Counted from the stretch's first letter, positions 34,439-45,347 are shown. The stretch is DNA of 64,000 bases from Marinobacter sp. F4216 (GCF_019931195.1 NZ_JAIOUO010000003.1:186001-250000), one strand, 5' to 3'. Translations and numbers: made by a program. Notes: generated by a model from the letters alone, not told the origin.

Positions 34439-36386
34439 TCTCCCGGAGACGTTGCCGACGACGTCCGTCGAACAGGACATCCACTTCCGGGTTGATTTCT
34501 GCTTTGGGCAGTTTGAGCTGCTCACGCATGTCCAGATTGATATCCCAGAGTTCGTTGAACTTGTCGTCGGTAACAGCCACGGCTTCCAGCTTACCCAGCA
34601 TGATGGTCGGGCGCAGGAAGACGAGCAGGTTACGCTTGGTACGTCGTTCCGATTCAGAGGAGAACAGACGACCAAGGAACGGAATGTCACCCAGCAGGGG
34701 CACCTTGCTCTTGATCACCTGGAAGTCGTCGCGGATCAAGCCACCCAGGACAATGGTTTCGCCGTCGTCGGCCAACACCGTGGTTTTGATTTCACGTTTG
34801 TTAGTGACGATGTCAGAGGCGTTCTCAACACTGTCTGCCACGTTTTCCGTGGACTGCTCGACCACCAGTTTCACCAGGCCATCGGCACTGATGGTCGGTG
34901 TTACCTTGAGAGTCAGACCAATATCCCGACGCTCAATGGTGGTGAAAGGATTGGTGGTTCCATCACCAGATACCGTGGACTCCCCGGTCCGGAACGGAAC
35001 GTTCTGACCCACAATGATCTCAGATTCCTGGTTATCGAGGGTGATGATACTCGGCGTGGACAACAGGTTCGCCGCTGCCGATGTGGACAAGGCTTGCAGG
35101 AGCACGCCCCAGGTGAGACCGCCCTTGTCCTCTTCGCCAATACCGATGGTGATACCACCCGCGGCAGGAGCGATGGGCGTTTCTGCTACGATGGCACCAA
35201 TCACTTCGCTCAGGCTTCGGCCGACGTTATCGAAGCTGGTTGCGGCAAGCGGCGTCGAACCGCCAGAGCGGTCACCCACGGCCGCCTGGACCCCAAGATC
35301 CTGACCAACCTCGTCACTGATCTCCACGATGGCCGCTTCAATCATCACCTGCGCACGGCGCACATCCAGACTGGCGACAATCTGTTCGGCTTCCTGCATC
35401 AAGGAAGGCTCACCGCGAACAACCAGTGCGTTCAACCCCTCGTCGGCGAACACCGCGAAGTTGGCACTTGGCTTGGCGGCGCCCGCTTTACCGCCGGACT
35501 CTTCCTCAACGACCTGCCCCATTACACCCTTGAGGATTTCGGTCATGGTCTTCGCATCAGCATGCTTCAGACGAATCACCTTGGTTGTGCCGCCGGTGGC
35601 AGACGGCTGATCAAGCTGGCGAATCAGGCCTCGCATCTTGTCCCGGAAGGTTTGATCGCCACGCAGAATTAACCGGTTGCTACGCTCGTCGGCGGTGACA
35701 CTGTACTTGCGTGAGGCATTTTCGCCACCACCTTTGCCGAGTTCTTCCGGCGCCAGCTCCTGCAGCAGGACAACCATGTCGCCTACCCAGGCCTCATCCA
35801 GCTGAATGACTTCCACCTCGTATTTTGACGGACTGTCCAGTTCCCGGACGATCTGTTCAATCCGGCCGATGTTGGATGCGTGATCACTGACAATCAGCGC
35901 GTTTGCAGCTGCGACGCCGGCCAGGTGACCGTACTTCGCCACCAGTGGGCGCAAGATGGGCACCAGTTCGAGCGCATTGGCGTTATCAATCTGGATAACC
36001 CGGGTAATCAGTTGCTCGGACGGCGTCGCGTCGAACCGGGTCAGAGATTCGGCAGATTGCTTGGCATCCACCTGTTGGACAACCTTGATCACCTCTTCGC
36101 CCGGAATGGCGGTGAAACCGTGCACGTTCAAAACAGCGAGGAACAGGTCGTAGATTTCGCTCTTGTTCATCGGCGCGCTGGAAAGAACGGTGACCTTCCC
36201 TTTGACGCGAGGATCAACCACAAAGCTGTAGCCGGTAATGTCGGCTATCTGAGTCACAAAGGCCCGGATGTCGGCCTCTTTGAGATTCAGCCGCCAGGTT
36301 TCTTCCTGTGCATGAGCCAGGGACATCAGCGGCAGGAGGATGAGAAAGGCTACAGCCCGCAACAAGTTGGTTTTATGATTATGCAT
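34428..36386 (-). CDS. gspD: Type II secretion system secretin
   Basis: 652 aa from the ATG at 36386, chosen because MHNHKTNLLRAVAFLILL is a proper signal peptide; an ATG at 36428 overlaps the end of gspC. N0 (ADIRAFVTQIADITGYSFVVDPRVKG region), N1, N2 and N3 domains with the ring-building motif fill residues about 30-330. The secretin core follows (VPFRTGES, IERRDIGLTLKVTP, VVLGGLI), with an S-domain-like tail. It forms the outer-membrane channel of the T2SS. It is third in the minus-strand order gspN-gspC-gspD; gspE-M are not in the window. Expression would be from upstream of gspN, because a terminator separates gspN from groEL. Confidence 0.96.
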   Translation of the reverse strand: MHNHKTNLLRAVAFLILLPLMSLAHAQEETWRLNLKEADIRAFVTQIADITGYSFVVDPRVKGKVTVLSSAPMNKSEIYDLFLAVLNVHGFTAIPGEEVIKVVQQVDAKQSAESLTRFDATPSEQLITRVIQIDNANALELVPILRPLVAKYGHLAGVAAANALIVSDHASNIGRIEQIVRELDSPSKYEVEVIQLDEAWVGDMVVLLQELAPEELGKGGGENASRKYSVTADERSNRLILRGDQTFRDKMRGLIRQLDQPSATGGTTKVIRLKHADAKTMTEILKGVMGQVVEEESGGKAGAAKPSANFAVFADEGLNALVVRGEPSLMQEAEQIVASLDVRRAQVMIEAAIVEISDEVGQDLGVQAAVGDRSGGSTPLAATSFDNVGRSLSEVIGAIVAETPIAPAAGGITIGIGEEDKGGLTWGVLLQALSTSAAANLLSTPSIITLDNQESEIIVGQNVPFRTGESTVSGDGTTNPFTTIERRDIGLTLKVTPTISADGLVKLVVEQSTENVADSVENASDIVTNKREIKTTVLADDGETIVLGGLIRDDFQVIKSKVPLLGDIPFLGRLFSSESERRTKRNLLVFLRPTIMLGKLEAVAVTDDKFNELWDINLDMREQLKLPKAEINPEVDVLFDGRRRQRLREISE

Positions 36387-36418
36387 GTGGCGAATTCGTC
36401 CTGTATCTAGTAACCCGA

Positions 36419-37267
36419 TCAGCGCCATTGCTCGGGTATTGCAAAACTAATGGTTAGAAAAGAACCGTCACGTTCGATTTCAATGTCGAGCTGAGCCTGG
36501 TCCCGCCAGCTGTCAAACAACGACTTATCCTGTTCAATATCGCCAAGGATTTGCCCATTGATTGATGTGATGACATCACCAGCCTGTAAGTTCACTGCAT
36601 TCAGCATGGCGTTGGAACCGTCATAGACATAGCCGGATTGACCGCTGTCGCCCGCAGGACGCAGTCCGTAGGCGTTGAGTGCGGCTGCACCCTCGGTGTC
36701 TAGCTGGGCGCGAGCCTGATCCAAAAAGGCGTCGGGCGAGGATTGTGCCGGCTGCTCCGGGGTTTGTGCAACCAGTGTCTCGGAACCATCTTCAAAGGTC
36801 AGCGACTCGTATCGCCCACCTCGTCGAATCAGTATACGGCCCGCTTCAACCTCGGCCAGTTCGACGTTTCCCGGTAGCATATCCCCAACGCGATAATGCC
36901 CGGTTTCCCCGTTGCTTCCTGCAACTATAGCACCGGAGTCTTCCGGACGCTGACCCAACAACACCCCCTCCAGTCGCAACCGGAGCTGCGTTTCAGGCGC
37001 CGAACGTTTGACTACCTCGGAGACACCCTGCTGTTGTTCCGGGCGGCCAAAAAATTCGAAACTGGCCATGGGTGCTGACAGCGCGGATCCACCACCGTTG
37101 TTACCACCGTCAAGAGCCGTCGGTGTAGAAGGTACAGGGCGCTCATCCCAGATTAACAGCCAGGTGACTTTGGCCAACGCTAGCGCCAGATAGATGGCCA
37201 GCCCCACGAGCAAAACGTTGGCCAGCGCCCTGGATAAACGGGTTTGTGCTCTGAGACTCATCGCCAT
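36419..37267 (-). CDS. gspC: Type II secretion system inner-membrane protein C
   Basis: 282 aa. A short cytoplasmic start, one membrane helix (NVLLVGLAIYLALALAKVTWLL), then the HR domain (LRLEGVLLGQRPEDSGAIVAG..., ILIRRGGRYESL) that contacts GspD. A C-terminal PDZ-like domain (AVNLQAGDVITSINGQ..., LDIEIERDG) selects or links substrates. It begins 3 nt after the gspN stop, indicating translational coupling. Confidence 0.94.
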   Translation of the reverse strand: MAMSLRAQTRLSRALANVLLVGLAIYLALALAKVTWLLIWDERPVPSTPTALDGGNNGGGSALSAPMASFEFFGRPEQQQGVSEVVKRSAPETQLRLRLEGVLLGQRPEDSGAIVAGSNGETGHYRVGDMLPGNVELAEVEAGRILIRRGGRYESLTFEDGSETLVAQTPEQPAQSSPDAFLDQARAQLDTEGAAALNAYGLRPAGDSGQSGYVYDGSNAMLNAVNLQAGDVITSINGQILGDIEQDKSLFDSWRDQAQLDIEIERDGSFLTISFAIPEQWR

Positions 37268-37270
37268 AAT

Positions 37271-38062
37271 TTAGCGAGCCCCCGGCAGCAAGGGCTGCCT
37301 GACGCGGAAAATAACATCGTCCGGACTGGCGGTATCCGGCCACGGTTGCTGGGCCAGATCCACCATGCGTTTGTAGACCCGCACTTCGAGCATTCCGTTC
37401 CAAAGAACATTCGCCTCTGCCGCTGGCCCACTGCCGTCCTGCTCTTCAACAATCAGTTCGATTCCGCCCTGGGTCGTATCCAGTTCAGCCTGCATCGGTG
37501 GGAACCTGGCCTGGCCGGTCTGGTTACCCATGGGCCAGCTTACCTGGCCTCCGGGCCAGCGCCCGATACCGTCAGCTCTCTGAATCCGGTTGTCGGCCCA
37601 CAACACATTCAGACGGTCGATCGTCACGTTGCCTTCAATCATTGCTCCGCCGCTGCGGCGAATCAGATCCTCAAACTCACTCACCACGACCCGGCCACGG
37701 GCATCCAACTCGGCAGAAGCGGGCCAGCCAATCGTAACATTACCTTCCAGCAAAGATTGTGATGAAGCAACGGAAATATCGACGGGCATACTCAGATCGG
37801 TGAGCGACGGCAGCCCCAATTCCCACGACACACGAAGAGGAAAACCGGCCACATCCAATCCCGCGGCACCATCCCAGATCTGGCCGGACACCTGACGAAC
37901 ATTGACCTGCTGCGGCAGCTGAATCTGATTCGACACCTGACTCCACACCCAACCAGCAGGTACCCAGACCAGTAACGCGCCCAGATAGACAACGGCAGCA
38001 AGAAGGACCAGCAGCAGGACCTTACCGAACCGGAAAAAACGCTTGGGTGGGGCTTCGTTCAT
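37271..38062 (-). CDS. gspN: Type II secretion system protein N
   Basis: 263 aa. One N-terminal membrane helix (residues about 13-33, VLLLVLLAAVVYLGALLVW) and a periplasmic domain with typical GspN features (VRQVSGQIWDGAAGLDVAGFPLRVSW). GspN is a variable accessory part of the T2SS, found only in some species, possibly modulating the inner-membrane platform. First gene of gspNCD. Confidence 0.9.
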   Translation of the reverse strand: MNEAPPKRFFRFGKVLLLVLLAAVVYLGALLVWVPAGWVWSQVSNQIQLPQQVNVRQVSGQIWDGAAGLDVAGFPLRVSWELGLPSLTDLSMPVDISVASSQSLLEGNVTIGWPASAELDARGRVVVSEFEDLIRRSGGAMIEGNVTIDRLNVLWADNRIQRADGIGRWPGGQVSWPMGNQTGQARFPPMQAELDTTQGGIELIVEEQDGSGPAAEANVLWNGMLEVRVYKRMVDLAQQPWPDTASPDDVIFRVRQPLLPGAR

Positions 38063-38128
38063 TCAACAACACGCACACAATAGACAGGCCATCGAGTCTA
38101 TCAAAGGGGCGTTTCAAGTTCATGAGAA

Positions 38129-38172
38129 AAAACAAAAACCCTGCGCCAGTACCAACCAGCGCAGGGTTTTTT
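38129..38172 (-). terminator. Intrinsic terminator of groESL
   Basis: CCCTGCGC (38139-38146) and GCGCAGGG (38159-38166) form an 8-bp stem with A-tracts and T-tracts on both sides. It lies 57 nt after the groEL stop and separates groESL from gspN. Confidence 0.88.
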
Positions 38173-38228
38173 CAGGGTCCGGCGAACCACACACTCAGGT
38201 CATGAGGCGTGGTCGGGATCAGGACGGC

Positions 38229-39899
<1,671 letters not shown>

Positions 39900-39955
39900 T
39901 TAAACCGAGATTGAATCAAACGGATCAATAGAGTCTCTTGCGAATCGCGGCGCGA

Positions 39956-40243
39956 TTACTCGAGCACGCCGTAGATGTCGTTCTCGCTCATGATGAGCAG
40001 CTCTTCGCCGTCAACCTTGACGGTGTTACCGGCATACTGGCCGAACACAACGGTGTCACCCACCTTGACCGCCAGCGCACGGGTTTCACCGTTATCCAGA
40101 ATGCGACCGTTACCCACTGCGATCACTTCGCCCTGGGACGGCTTTTCCTTGGCATTTCCCGGAAGAACGATTCCACCAGCTGTTTTCTCTTCTTCTTCCT
40201 TTCGGCGTACGACGACACGATCGTGTAGCGGACGAATTTTCAT
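39956..40243 (-). CDS. groES: Co-chaperonin GroES (10 kDa)
   Basis: 95 aa, GGAG upstream of the [15 protein letters not shown], the mobile loop [17 protein letters not shown] and the C-terminal YGVLE are typical. It caps the GroEL cylinder. First gene of the operon, about 150 nt downstream of the heat-shock promoter. Confidence 0.99.
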   Translation of the reverse strand: MKIRPLHDRVVVRRKEEEEKTAGGIVLPGNAKEKPSQGEVIAVGNGRILDNGETRALAVKVGDTVVFGQYAGNTVKVDGEELLIMSENDIYGVLE

Positions 40244-40394
40244 TGCTCGTTGTCTCCAATAGTCAGATTAATGTGGCAATGACATTTGCTGTTTAAAAGG
40301 TCAGACCTGCAACGCAGGGTCCGGCCAAAATGCCCGGCCGGCTAAGCCACTGTGTTTTCAATGGTTATCGGCCTGAAGCTAACTTGTGCATCTT

Positions 40395-40422
40395 ATGTGG
40401 GGTTGGCCCGAAGCTTTTCAAC
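40395..40422 (-). promoter_or_regulatory. Sigma-32 (heat shock) promoter of groESL
   Basis: On the minus strand GTTGAA (-35 region, consensus CTTGAA) is followed after 14 nt by CCCCACAT (-10, consensus CCCCATNT). The spacing and both elements fit RpoH. No CIRCE element was seen. It starts 20 nt before the groES-proximal side of the fxsA stop, so the operon has its own start. Confidence 0.75.
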
Positions 40423-40442
40423 ACCCGCCGGAAAAATTTTTC

Positions 40443-40991
40443 TCATTTTTTTTCGATGCGATCACGATCCGCCTCGGTGCTGTCACTGTACTCACCTTCG
40501 ATGATGTCCCCGTCCTCATCGAAACGGCTTTTCCGATCGAACGGGCTCTGGCGACCAAACGGCCCGCCCTGCTCACCAAATGGGTCCCGCTCGAAGGGTC
40601 CCGGTCCGGACCGGAATTCGAAGTGGCTGCGCTGGCCGGAAATCACCATGCGCTTGAGCGCTTGAGCAGCAAACCAATGACGGGTGACAGGGATCAGGCA
40701 CAGGAATCCGATGGTGTCGGTAATAAAGCCCGGTGTCAGAAGCAAAGCCCCACCAACGGCCAGAATCAGCCCTTCGGCTACTTCCCGGGCAGGCAACTCA
40801 CCGCTATTGAGACGCTGGTTGGCACGAAGCAGCGTCGCCAAGCCCTGCTGCCTGAGCAACCAGGCACCGATGACGGCAGTCAGAAGGACGAGACCGACCG
40901 TATTAAGAACACCGATAACACCGCCTACCTTGATCAGAACCGCCATCTCGGCGATCGGCATGACGATGAATAAAAGGAGGAAAATAGACAT
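40443..40991 (-). CDS. fxsA: FxsA-family inner-membrane protein
   Basis: 182 aa. Three or four membrane segments occur in the first 125 residues (IFLLLFIVMPIAEMAVLIKVG, TVGLVLLTAVIGAWLL, LILAVGGALLLTPGFITDTIG). The GALLLTPGFITD motif is the family signature. The C-terminal 60 residues are polar and disordered (FRSGPGPFERDPFGEQ...). In E. coli FxsA overproduction suppresses phage T7 exclusion by F; its normal role is unknown. It sits directly upstream of groESL, a frequent arrangement in related genomes. Confidence 0.9.
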   Translation of the reverse strand: MSIFLLLFIVMPIAEMAVLIKVGGVIGVLNTVGLVLLTAVIGAWLLRQQGLATLLRANQRLNSGELPAREVAEGLILAVGGALLLTPGFITDTIGFLCLIPVTRHWFAAQALKRMVISGQRSHFEFRSGPGPFERDPFGEQGGPFGRQSPFDRKSRFDEDGDIIEGEYSDSTEADRDRIEKK

Positions 40992-41116
40992 GAGATACCT
41001 GCATTCAGGCTGTGGGGTTTGCGGCGTCTGATATACTTGGCAGCCTTTTTATCTGTAAGGCAGCCTCCCCTTGGCTCGCCGCGCGATCAACTTACTATCC
41101 TACGTTAGGGCGAAAC

Positions 41117-41878
41117 ATGAAACTTCAAGATTCGGTCATCGCGATCACCGGTGGCGGCCAGGGCCTGGGACGATCGATGGCAACCTACCTGGCGGGGCAA
41201 GGCGCCAGACTGGCTCTTATCGATCTCGTACCGGAAAAGCTCGAACAGACAGTCACCGCCTGCAAACAAGCCGGTGGCGATGCCCGGGCCTACGTATGCA
41301 ACGTTGCCCGGGAAAAGGACGTGGAGGAAACCTTTGCGGCCATCAACCGAGATTTCGGCCAGATCGACGGCCTGGTCAACAATGCCGGAATACTTCGCGA
41401 TGGGCTGATGGTAAAAGCGAAGGACGGGGATATCATCAAACGCATGAGCCTCGCCGAATGGCAGGCAGTGATCGACGTCAATCTGACCGGAGTTTTCCTG
41501 TGCGGGCGCGAGGCAGCCACCCACATGATTCGAAACGGCAGCGGAGGCGTTATCATCAACATCTCCTCCATCTCCAGAGCCGGTAATATGGGGCAAAGCA
41601 ATTACTCATCGGCCAAGGCTGGCGTCGCCGCGCTGGTACCCGTGTGGGCGAAGGAACTTGCCCGGCACAATATCCGGGTGATGGGTATTGCACCAGGCTT
41701 TATCGAAACCGAGATGACCACCTCCATGAAACCCGAAGCTCTGGAACGGATGACATCGGGCATTCCGCTCAAACGGATGGGGCAGCCACACGAGATTGCG
41801 ACCACCGTGGATTTCATCTTTGAAAACGATTACCTGACGGGGCGCATGATTGAAGTGGATGGGGGTTTGCGAGTTTAA
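41117..41878 (+). CDS. Short-chain dehydrogenase/reductase (FabG-like)
   Basis: 253 aa from the ATG at 41117 (AGGG upstream; extensions to 41012 have no ribosome site). GGGQGLGRS lies at residues 12-20, then NNAG, SSISRAG, and the YSSAKAG catalytic Tyr/Lys pair. Asp35 at the end of the second strand suggests NAD+. An insertion (VKAKDGDIIKRMSLAEWQ) after NNAGILRDG is longer than in FabG. The substrate is unknown; acyl- or hydroxy-ester oxidation is possible. It stands alone, divergent from fxsA. Confidence 0.88.
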   Translation: MKLQDSVIAITGGGQGLGRSMATYLAGQGARLALIDLVPEKLEQTVTACKQAGGDARAYVCNVAREKDVEETFAAINRDFGQIDGLVNNAGILRDGLMVKAKDGDIIKRMSLAEWQAVIDVNLTGVFLCGREAATHMIRNGSGGVIINISSISRAGNMGQSNYSSAKAGVAALVPVWAKELARHNIRVMGIAPGFIETEMTTSMKPEALERMTSGIPLKRMGQPHEIATTVDFIFENDYLTGRMIEVDGGLRV

Positions 41879-41923
41879 GACCGGAGATTACGGGGTAAGT
41901 GAACGCTTGCCCCTGAGAAAAAA

Positions 41924-42229
41924 CTAAGACCACTGAAACCGGCCCATGGCTACCCTGCCCCGGACAACCTCCACACCTTCCCGCTCAAGCAACGAGACCT
42001 GTTCCCGAAACTTGTCGGAACCTTCGGGAAACGCGATCTGCCCATTACTCCGGATCACCCGATGCCAGGGCACGGCGTGACCAGCTGGCAGCTTACCCAG
42101 GGCCCGACCAATGTAACGAGCCTGCCGCCCGAGACCGGCCATGCTTGCCACCTGACCATAGCTGGCAACCTTGCCCTCTGGAATGGCCATGACCACCTGC
42201 CAGATTGCCTGATCTTTTCCGGCTTCCAA
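41924..42229 (-). CDS. Alkyltransferase-like protein (MGMT-related, ATL)
   Basis: 101 aa, likely TTG start 3 nt after the stop of the upstream MFS gene, implying coupling. The C-terminal domain of O6-alkylguanine-DNA alkyltransferase is complete, including the helix-turn-helix and the arginine finger (ARYIGRALG). The active-site PCHR is replaced by PWHR, so the reactive Cys is missing. Such ATL proteins bind O6-alkylguanine, flip it out and hand the lesion to nucleotide excision repair; they do not transfer the alkyl group. Confidence 0.88.
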   Translation of the reverse strand: MEAGKDQAIWQVVMAIPEGKVASYGQVASMAGLGRQARYIGRALGKLPAGHAVPWHRVIRSNGQIAFPEGSDKFREQVSLLEREGVEVVRGRVAMGRFQWS

Positions 42230-42232
42230 AGC

Positions 42233-43633
42233 TCACCCCGCTCGGGCTGGTTCGGGTTCGACCTCGGATTTTCTCGGCGCCAGCGAATCGAGGCGGCCCC
42301 CTTTTCGAATCATGTACATGGACAGCAGAATAGCTGGAATCCCCATGACGCCCGCCAGCAGGAAGAACTCTGCATAGCCGTAATCCGCGACCACAATGCC
42401 AGAGAAGCCCCCAAGGAATTTTCCAGGCAACGTCATCAATGAACTGAACAAGGCGTACTGGGTAGCGGTGAACGAGGCGCTGGTCATACTCGACAGCCAG
42501 GCAATTAATGCCACGTTCGCAATTCCCCCGCTGAGATTATCAGCGCTTACGACGGCAGCCAGGGTCATGATATTTGGCGGGTACTGAGCCAGCACAACAA
42601 ACAGCAGGTTGGTAGCCGCCGTCATCACCGCACCCACGAGCAGGATCTTTCGCACGCCGTAGCGAATCACCAGAACGCCACCCATAAAGGAGCCGGCGAT
42701 GGTCATAAAAAAGCCAAAGACCTTGGTCACGTCCGCCACTTGGGTTTTCGAAAAGCCCATAAAATTCAGGTAAAAAGGATTCGCCATGACCCCCATGGCG
42801 ATGTCGGAAATTCGATAGACCGCCACCGTAACCAGAATCAGAATGGCCAGATCCCGGTAACGACCAAAAAAGTCCTGAAAAGGGCCCGCTACCGCCGCGT
42901 AGAACCAACCGGCCGCCCGTGCCAGCCGTGGATTCATATGGGTACGCTTGGCGGCTTCCTGCTCGATTTTGTGAGCGATATCCTGGGCGGCGGCAAAATG
43001 ATTCAGCCGGGGTTCCCTGACCACCAGCACAGTCAGCATGCCGACACCCACCAGCAGCGCCATCACTTCATACGACACCTGCCACGACCAGAATTCGGCA
43101 ATATAAAAGGCTCCCGCCCCCGCGACCAGCAGCGCTAACCGGTAACCGAAGATATACGTCGCTGCCAACGCGGCCTGCAAACGCTCTTCGGCAATTTCAA
43201 TTCGGTAAGCATCAATAGCCACGTCCTGCGTGGCGGAAGAGAACGCAACCAGAAATCCGAACAAGGCCATCGTTTCCGGCGCAACGGTGGCGTCGACGTT
43301 CGCCATCAGGTATAGGCCGGTCGCAATCCCCGCCTGGGCCAGCAACATCCAGCTTCGACGCTTGCCCAGCAACCGGTCCAGAATGGGCAGGCGAACCCGG
43401 TCAATCACCGGGGCCCAGAACACCTTGATGGAATAGGTAATGCCCAACCAGCTGAAGAAGCCGATGGTAGCAGTCTCTACTCCCACATCCGCCAGCCGTG
43501 CGTTAAGGGTGGAAAACACCAGCAGGAATGGCAGGCCAGCGGAAAATCCGAGGAACAGGAGCGCAATGACCTGCCAACGGGTGTAGGTGTAGAGCGTATC
43601 CCGAATCAGGGCACGGCGGTCGCTGGAAAAAAT
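42233..43633 (-). CDS. AmpG-like MFS transporter, probable non-standard ATT start
   Basis: About 466 aa and 12-14 membrane helices. The family N-terminus RDTLYTYTRWQVIALLFLGFSAGLPF is encoded, but upstream of the first GTG (43519) no ATG, GTG or TTG is in frame before the TGA that ends yajQ. GGAGG at 43641-43645 stands 7 nt before an in-frame ATT (43633-43631), the best start candidate. Starting at 43519 would remove the first helix and the conserved LGFSAGLPF motif. AmpG relatives carry muropeptides or other solutes into the cytoplasm for cell-wall recycling. The gene lies between yajQ (19 nt) and the ATL gene (3 nt). Confidence 0.8.
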   Translation of the reverse strand: MFSSDRRALIRDTLYTYTRWQVIALLFLGFSAGLPFLLVFSTLNARLADVGVETATIGFFSWLGITYSIKVFWAPVIDRVRLPILDRLLGKRRSWMLLAQAGIATGLYLMANVDATVAPETMALFGFLVAFSSATQDVAIDAYRIEIAEERLQAALAATYIFGYRLALLVAGAGAFYIAEFWSWQVSYEVMALLVGVGMLTVLVVREPRLNHFAAAQDIAHKIEQEAAKRTHMNPRLARAAGWFYAAVAGPFQDFFGRYRDLAILILVTVAVYRISDIAMGVMANPFYLNFMGFSKTQVADVTKVFGFFMTIAGSFMGGVLVIRYGVRKILLVGAVMTAATNLLFVVLAQYPPNIMTLAAVVSADNLSGGIANVALIAWLSSMTSASFTATQYALFSSLMTLPGKFLGGFSGIVVADYGYAEFFLLAGVMGIPAILLSMYMIRKGGRLDSLAPRKSEVEPEPARAG

Positions 43634-43651
43634 GGCCTGGCCTCCAGAAAA

Positions 43652-44134
43652 TCAGTCGCGGAAGTTGTTGAACTGAAGAGGAATGTCCAGATCCGACTCT
43701 TTCAGCAAAGCGATAGCCGTCTGCAGGTCATCACGCTTCTTGCCAGTGACCCGAACCTTATCGCCCTGGATACTGGACTGAACCTTGAGCTTGGCATCCT
43801 TGATCATCTTCACGATCTTCTTTGCCATATCCGTCTCAATACCCTGCTTGAGGCTGAAGTGCTTCTTGACCAGCTTTCCAGACTTGCTCCCGTCACCTTC
43901 AGAGAGCGCGCGACTGTCAATGTTTCGTTTGGCAAACGCCATCCTGACCATCTCTTCCAATTGCTCCAACTGGAAATCCTGCTCGGCACTCAGGGTTACA
44001 CCCTGGTCGTCTTTCTCGATGTCAGCTTCCACATTTTTAAAGTCCCAGCGGTTACCAAGCTCACGTTTTGCCTGATCAACCGCGTTGGTGACTTCGTGCA
44101 GGTCAATTTCTGAAACAATGTCAAAAGAAGGCAT
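43652..44134 (-). CDS. yajQ: YajQ-family nucleotide-binding protein
   Basis: 160 aa, GGAG 10 nt before the ATG. Full YajQ fold: MPSFDIVSEIDLHEV at the start, then RWDFKN and the C-terminal QFNNFRD. Members bind c-di-GMP in Xanthomonas and Pseudomonas and also contact RNA polymerase-associated factors. The c-di-GMP role fits the neighbouring response regulator with a GGDEF-like domain, but no sequence feature proves binding here. Confidence 0.95.
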   Translation of the reverse strand: MPSFDIVSEIDLHEVTNAVDQAKRELGNRWDFKNVEADIEKDDQGVTLSAEQDFQLEQLEEMVRMAFAKRNIDSRALSEGDGSKSGKLVKKHFSLKQGIETDMAKKIVKMIKDAKLKVQSSIQGDKVRVTGKKRDDLQTAIALLKESDLDIPLQFNNFRD

Positions 44135-44286
44135 GGTCGTTATTCTCCATTTGCCGCTATCGGTATACTATCGCAATAAAATTAGGCGGATGTGCAGGGT
44201 TGCCAAGCATAGCAAGAGCCACGCCGGACCGCATCCGGCGAACCGCACCTTCGGTCCGACCACACACCGATAAAAAGTAGATCACA

Positions 44287-45258
44287 ATGCCAAACCTGGA
44301 TTTACCCATCCTTGTCGTAGACGACGCGAAATTCAGCAGCATGGTAGTCGGGCGAACCCTCCGCAACGCCGGCTATCGAGATGTCCGCATCGCCAACAAC
44401 GCTCCAGCCGCATTGGAACTGATCGAACAGCGCCCTGTGAGCGTGTTGATTGCGGACTGGCTGATGCCTGAAATGGATGGACTTGAGCTCACTGACTCCG
44501 TTCGCCAGCTGGACGAGCAAACCAACCACTACACCTACGTTATTCTGCTCACTGCCAGGGAAAGCAACGAAGCCCTGTCAGAAGCCTTCGATCGCGGTGT
44601 GGATGATTTTATCTACAAGTCGGACATGACCAAACAACTGATTCCGAGAATTTTTGCAGCGGATCGCATGGCCGACCGGCAGAACACGCTACTGAAGGCC
44701 AACTCCCTGCTTATCGAAAACAACCGGGAACTGGAAGCCAGCAACATCATTGATCTGGAAACCGGCCTGTGCAACAGCAAATACGGACGTGAGCGGCTGG
44801 GCAAACTGCTGCGCCACGCCGAGGCCCGGGGTGGTTCGTGTGCCTATGTCCTGTGTGGCATTCGCAACTGGCAGGAACTCAAACGCAAGCATTCCCCTAC
44901 CGTCATGAGCGAACTGGCCATCGGCATCGCCCGGCGGCTGAAATCCCTGATCCGACCCATCGATGCGCTGTGCCGGGTTGGCGACAACCAGTTCGCCATC
45001 GTCGCTTACTTCCCCAACAGCGACCACTGCACCACCACCGCGTTCCGGCGGATCTTCGACGGCATCAACCACAAAGCATTGAAGACCACGGCAGGCTATA
45101 TCTCCGTGGAGGCGGGCATGGTGTTATGCCGTGCTGACGCGGAAAAAGGCACGCCACTGGTTCAGGCCATGGAACGATCAGCTGTGGAAGGTTTGATGGA
45201 GGCGTACGAGACAAGACGGTTTACGGAAACATCCCCGGACGTGGGCGCCGAGGCGTAA
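44287..45258 (+). CDS. Response regulator with degenerate GGDEF domain
   Basis: 323 aa. Receiver at residues 7-125 with the acidic pair VDD and the phosphorylation site Asp57 (ADWLMPEMDG), the Thr of LLTA and a C-terminal Lys (YKSD). A linker helix leads into a GGDEF-like domain (about 165-310) in which the signature reads VGDNQF and the metal Asp region is altered, so diguanylate cyclase activity is unlikely. It could act as a phosphorylation-dependent GTP or c-di-GMP sensor, or as a protein-interaction module. No histidine kinase is adjacent. It is followed by the two hairpin RNA units. Confidence 0.88.
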   Translation: MPNLDLPILVVDDAKFSSMVVGRTLRNAGYRDVRIANNAPAALELIEQRPVSVLIADWLMPEMDGLELTDSVRQLDEQTNHYTYVILLTARESNEALSEAFDRGVDDFIYKSDMTKQLIPRIFAADRMADRQNTLLKANSLLIENNRELEASNIIDLETGLCNSKYGRERLGKLLRHAEARGGSCAYVLCGIRNWQELKRKHSPTVMSELAIGIARRLKSLIRPIDALCRVGDNQFAIVAYFPNSDHCTTTAFRRIFDGINHKALKTTAGYISVEAGMVLCRADAEKGTPLVQAMERSAVEGLMEAYETRRFTETSPDVGAEA

Positions 45259-45285
45259 CAATTGAGCAAATTTCAGCCAACATTG

Positions 45286-45340
45286 CGTAACACAGGGATA
45301 CGCTTCACACACAGACACCCGAGCCGGAAGCCACTAATCT
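45286..45340 (+). promoter_or_regulatory. Promoter and conserved upstream box of hairpin RNA 1
   Basis: CAGACA (45312-45317), 17-nt spacer, TAATCT (45335-45340), then 7 nt to the block shared by both RNAs. Upstream, CGTAACAC (45286) and the 14-nt TTCACACACAGACA are shared with the second promoter at the same spacing, suggesting a regulator site. Confidence 0.6.
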
Positions 45341-45347
45341 AGCACTC

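Noticed and set aside
34395..35672. Plus-strand open frame of 425 codons opposite gspD
   Set aside because: Shadow of gspD; low-quality composition and no start signal.
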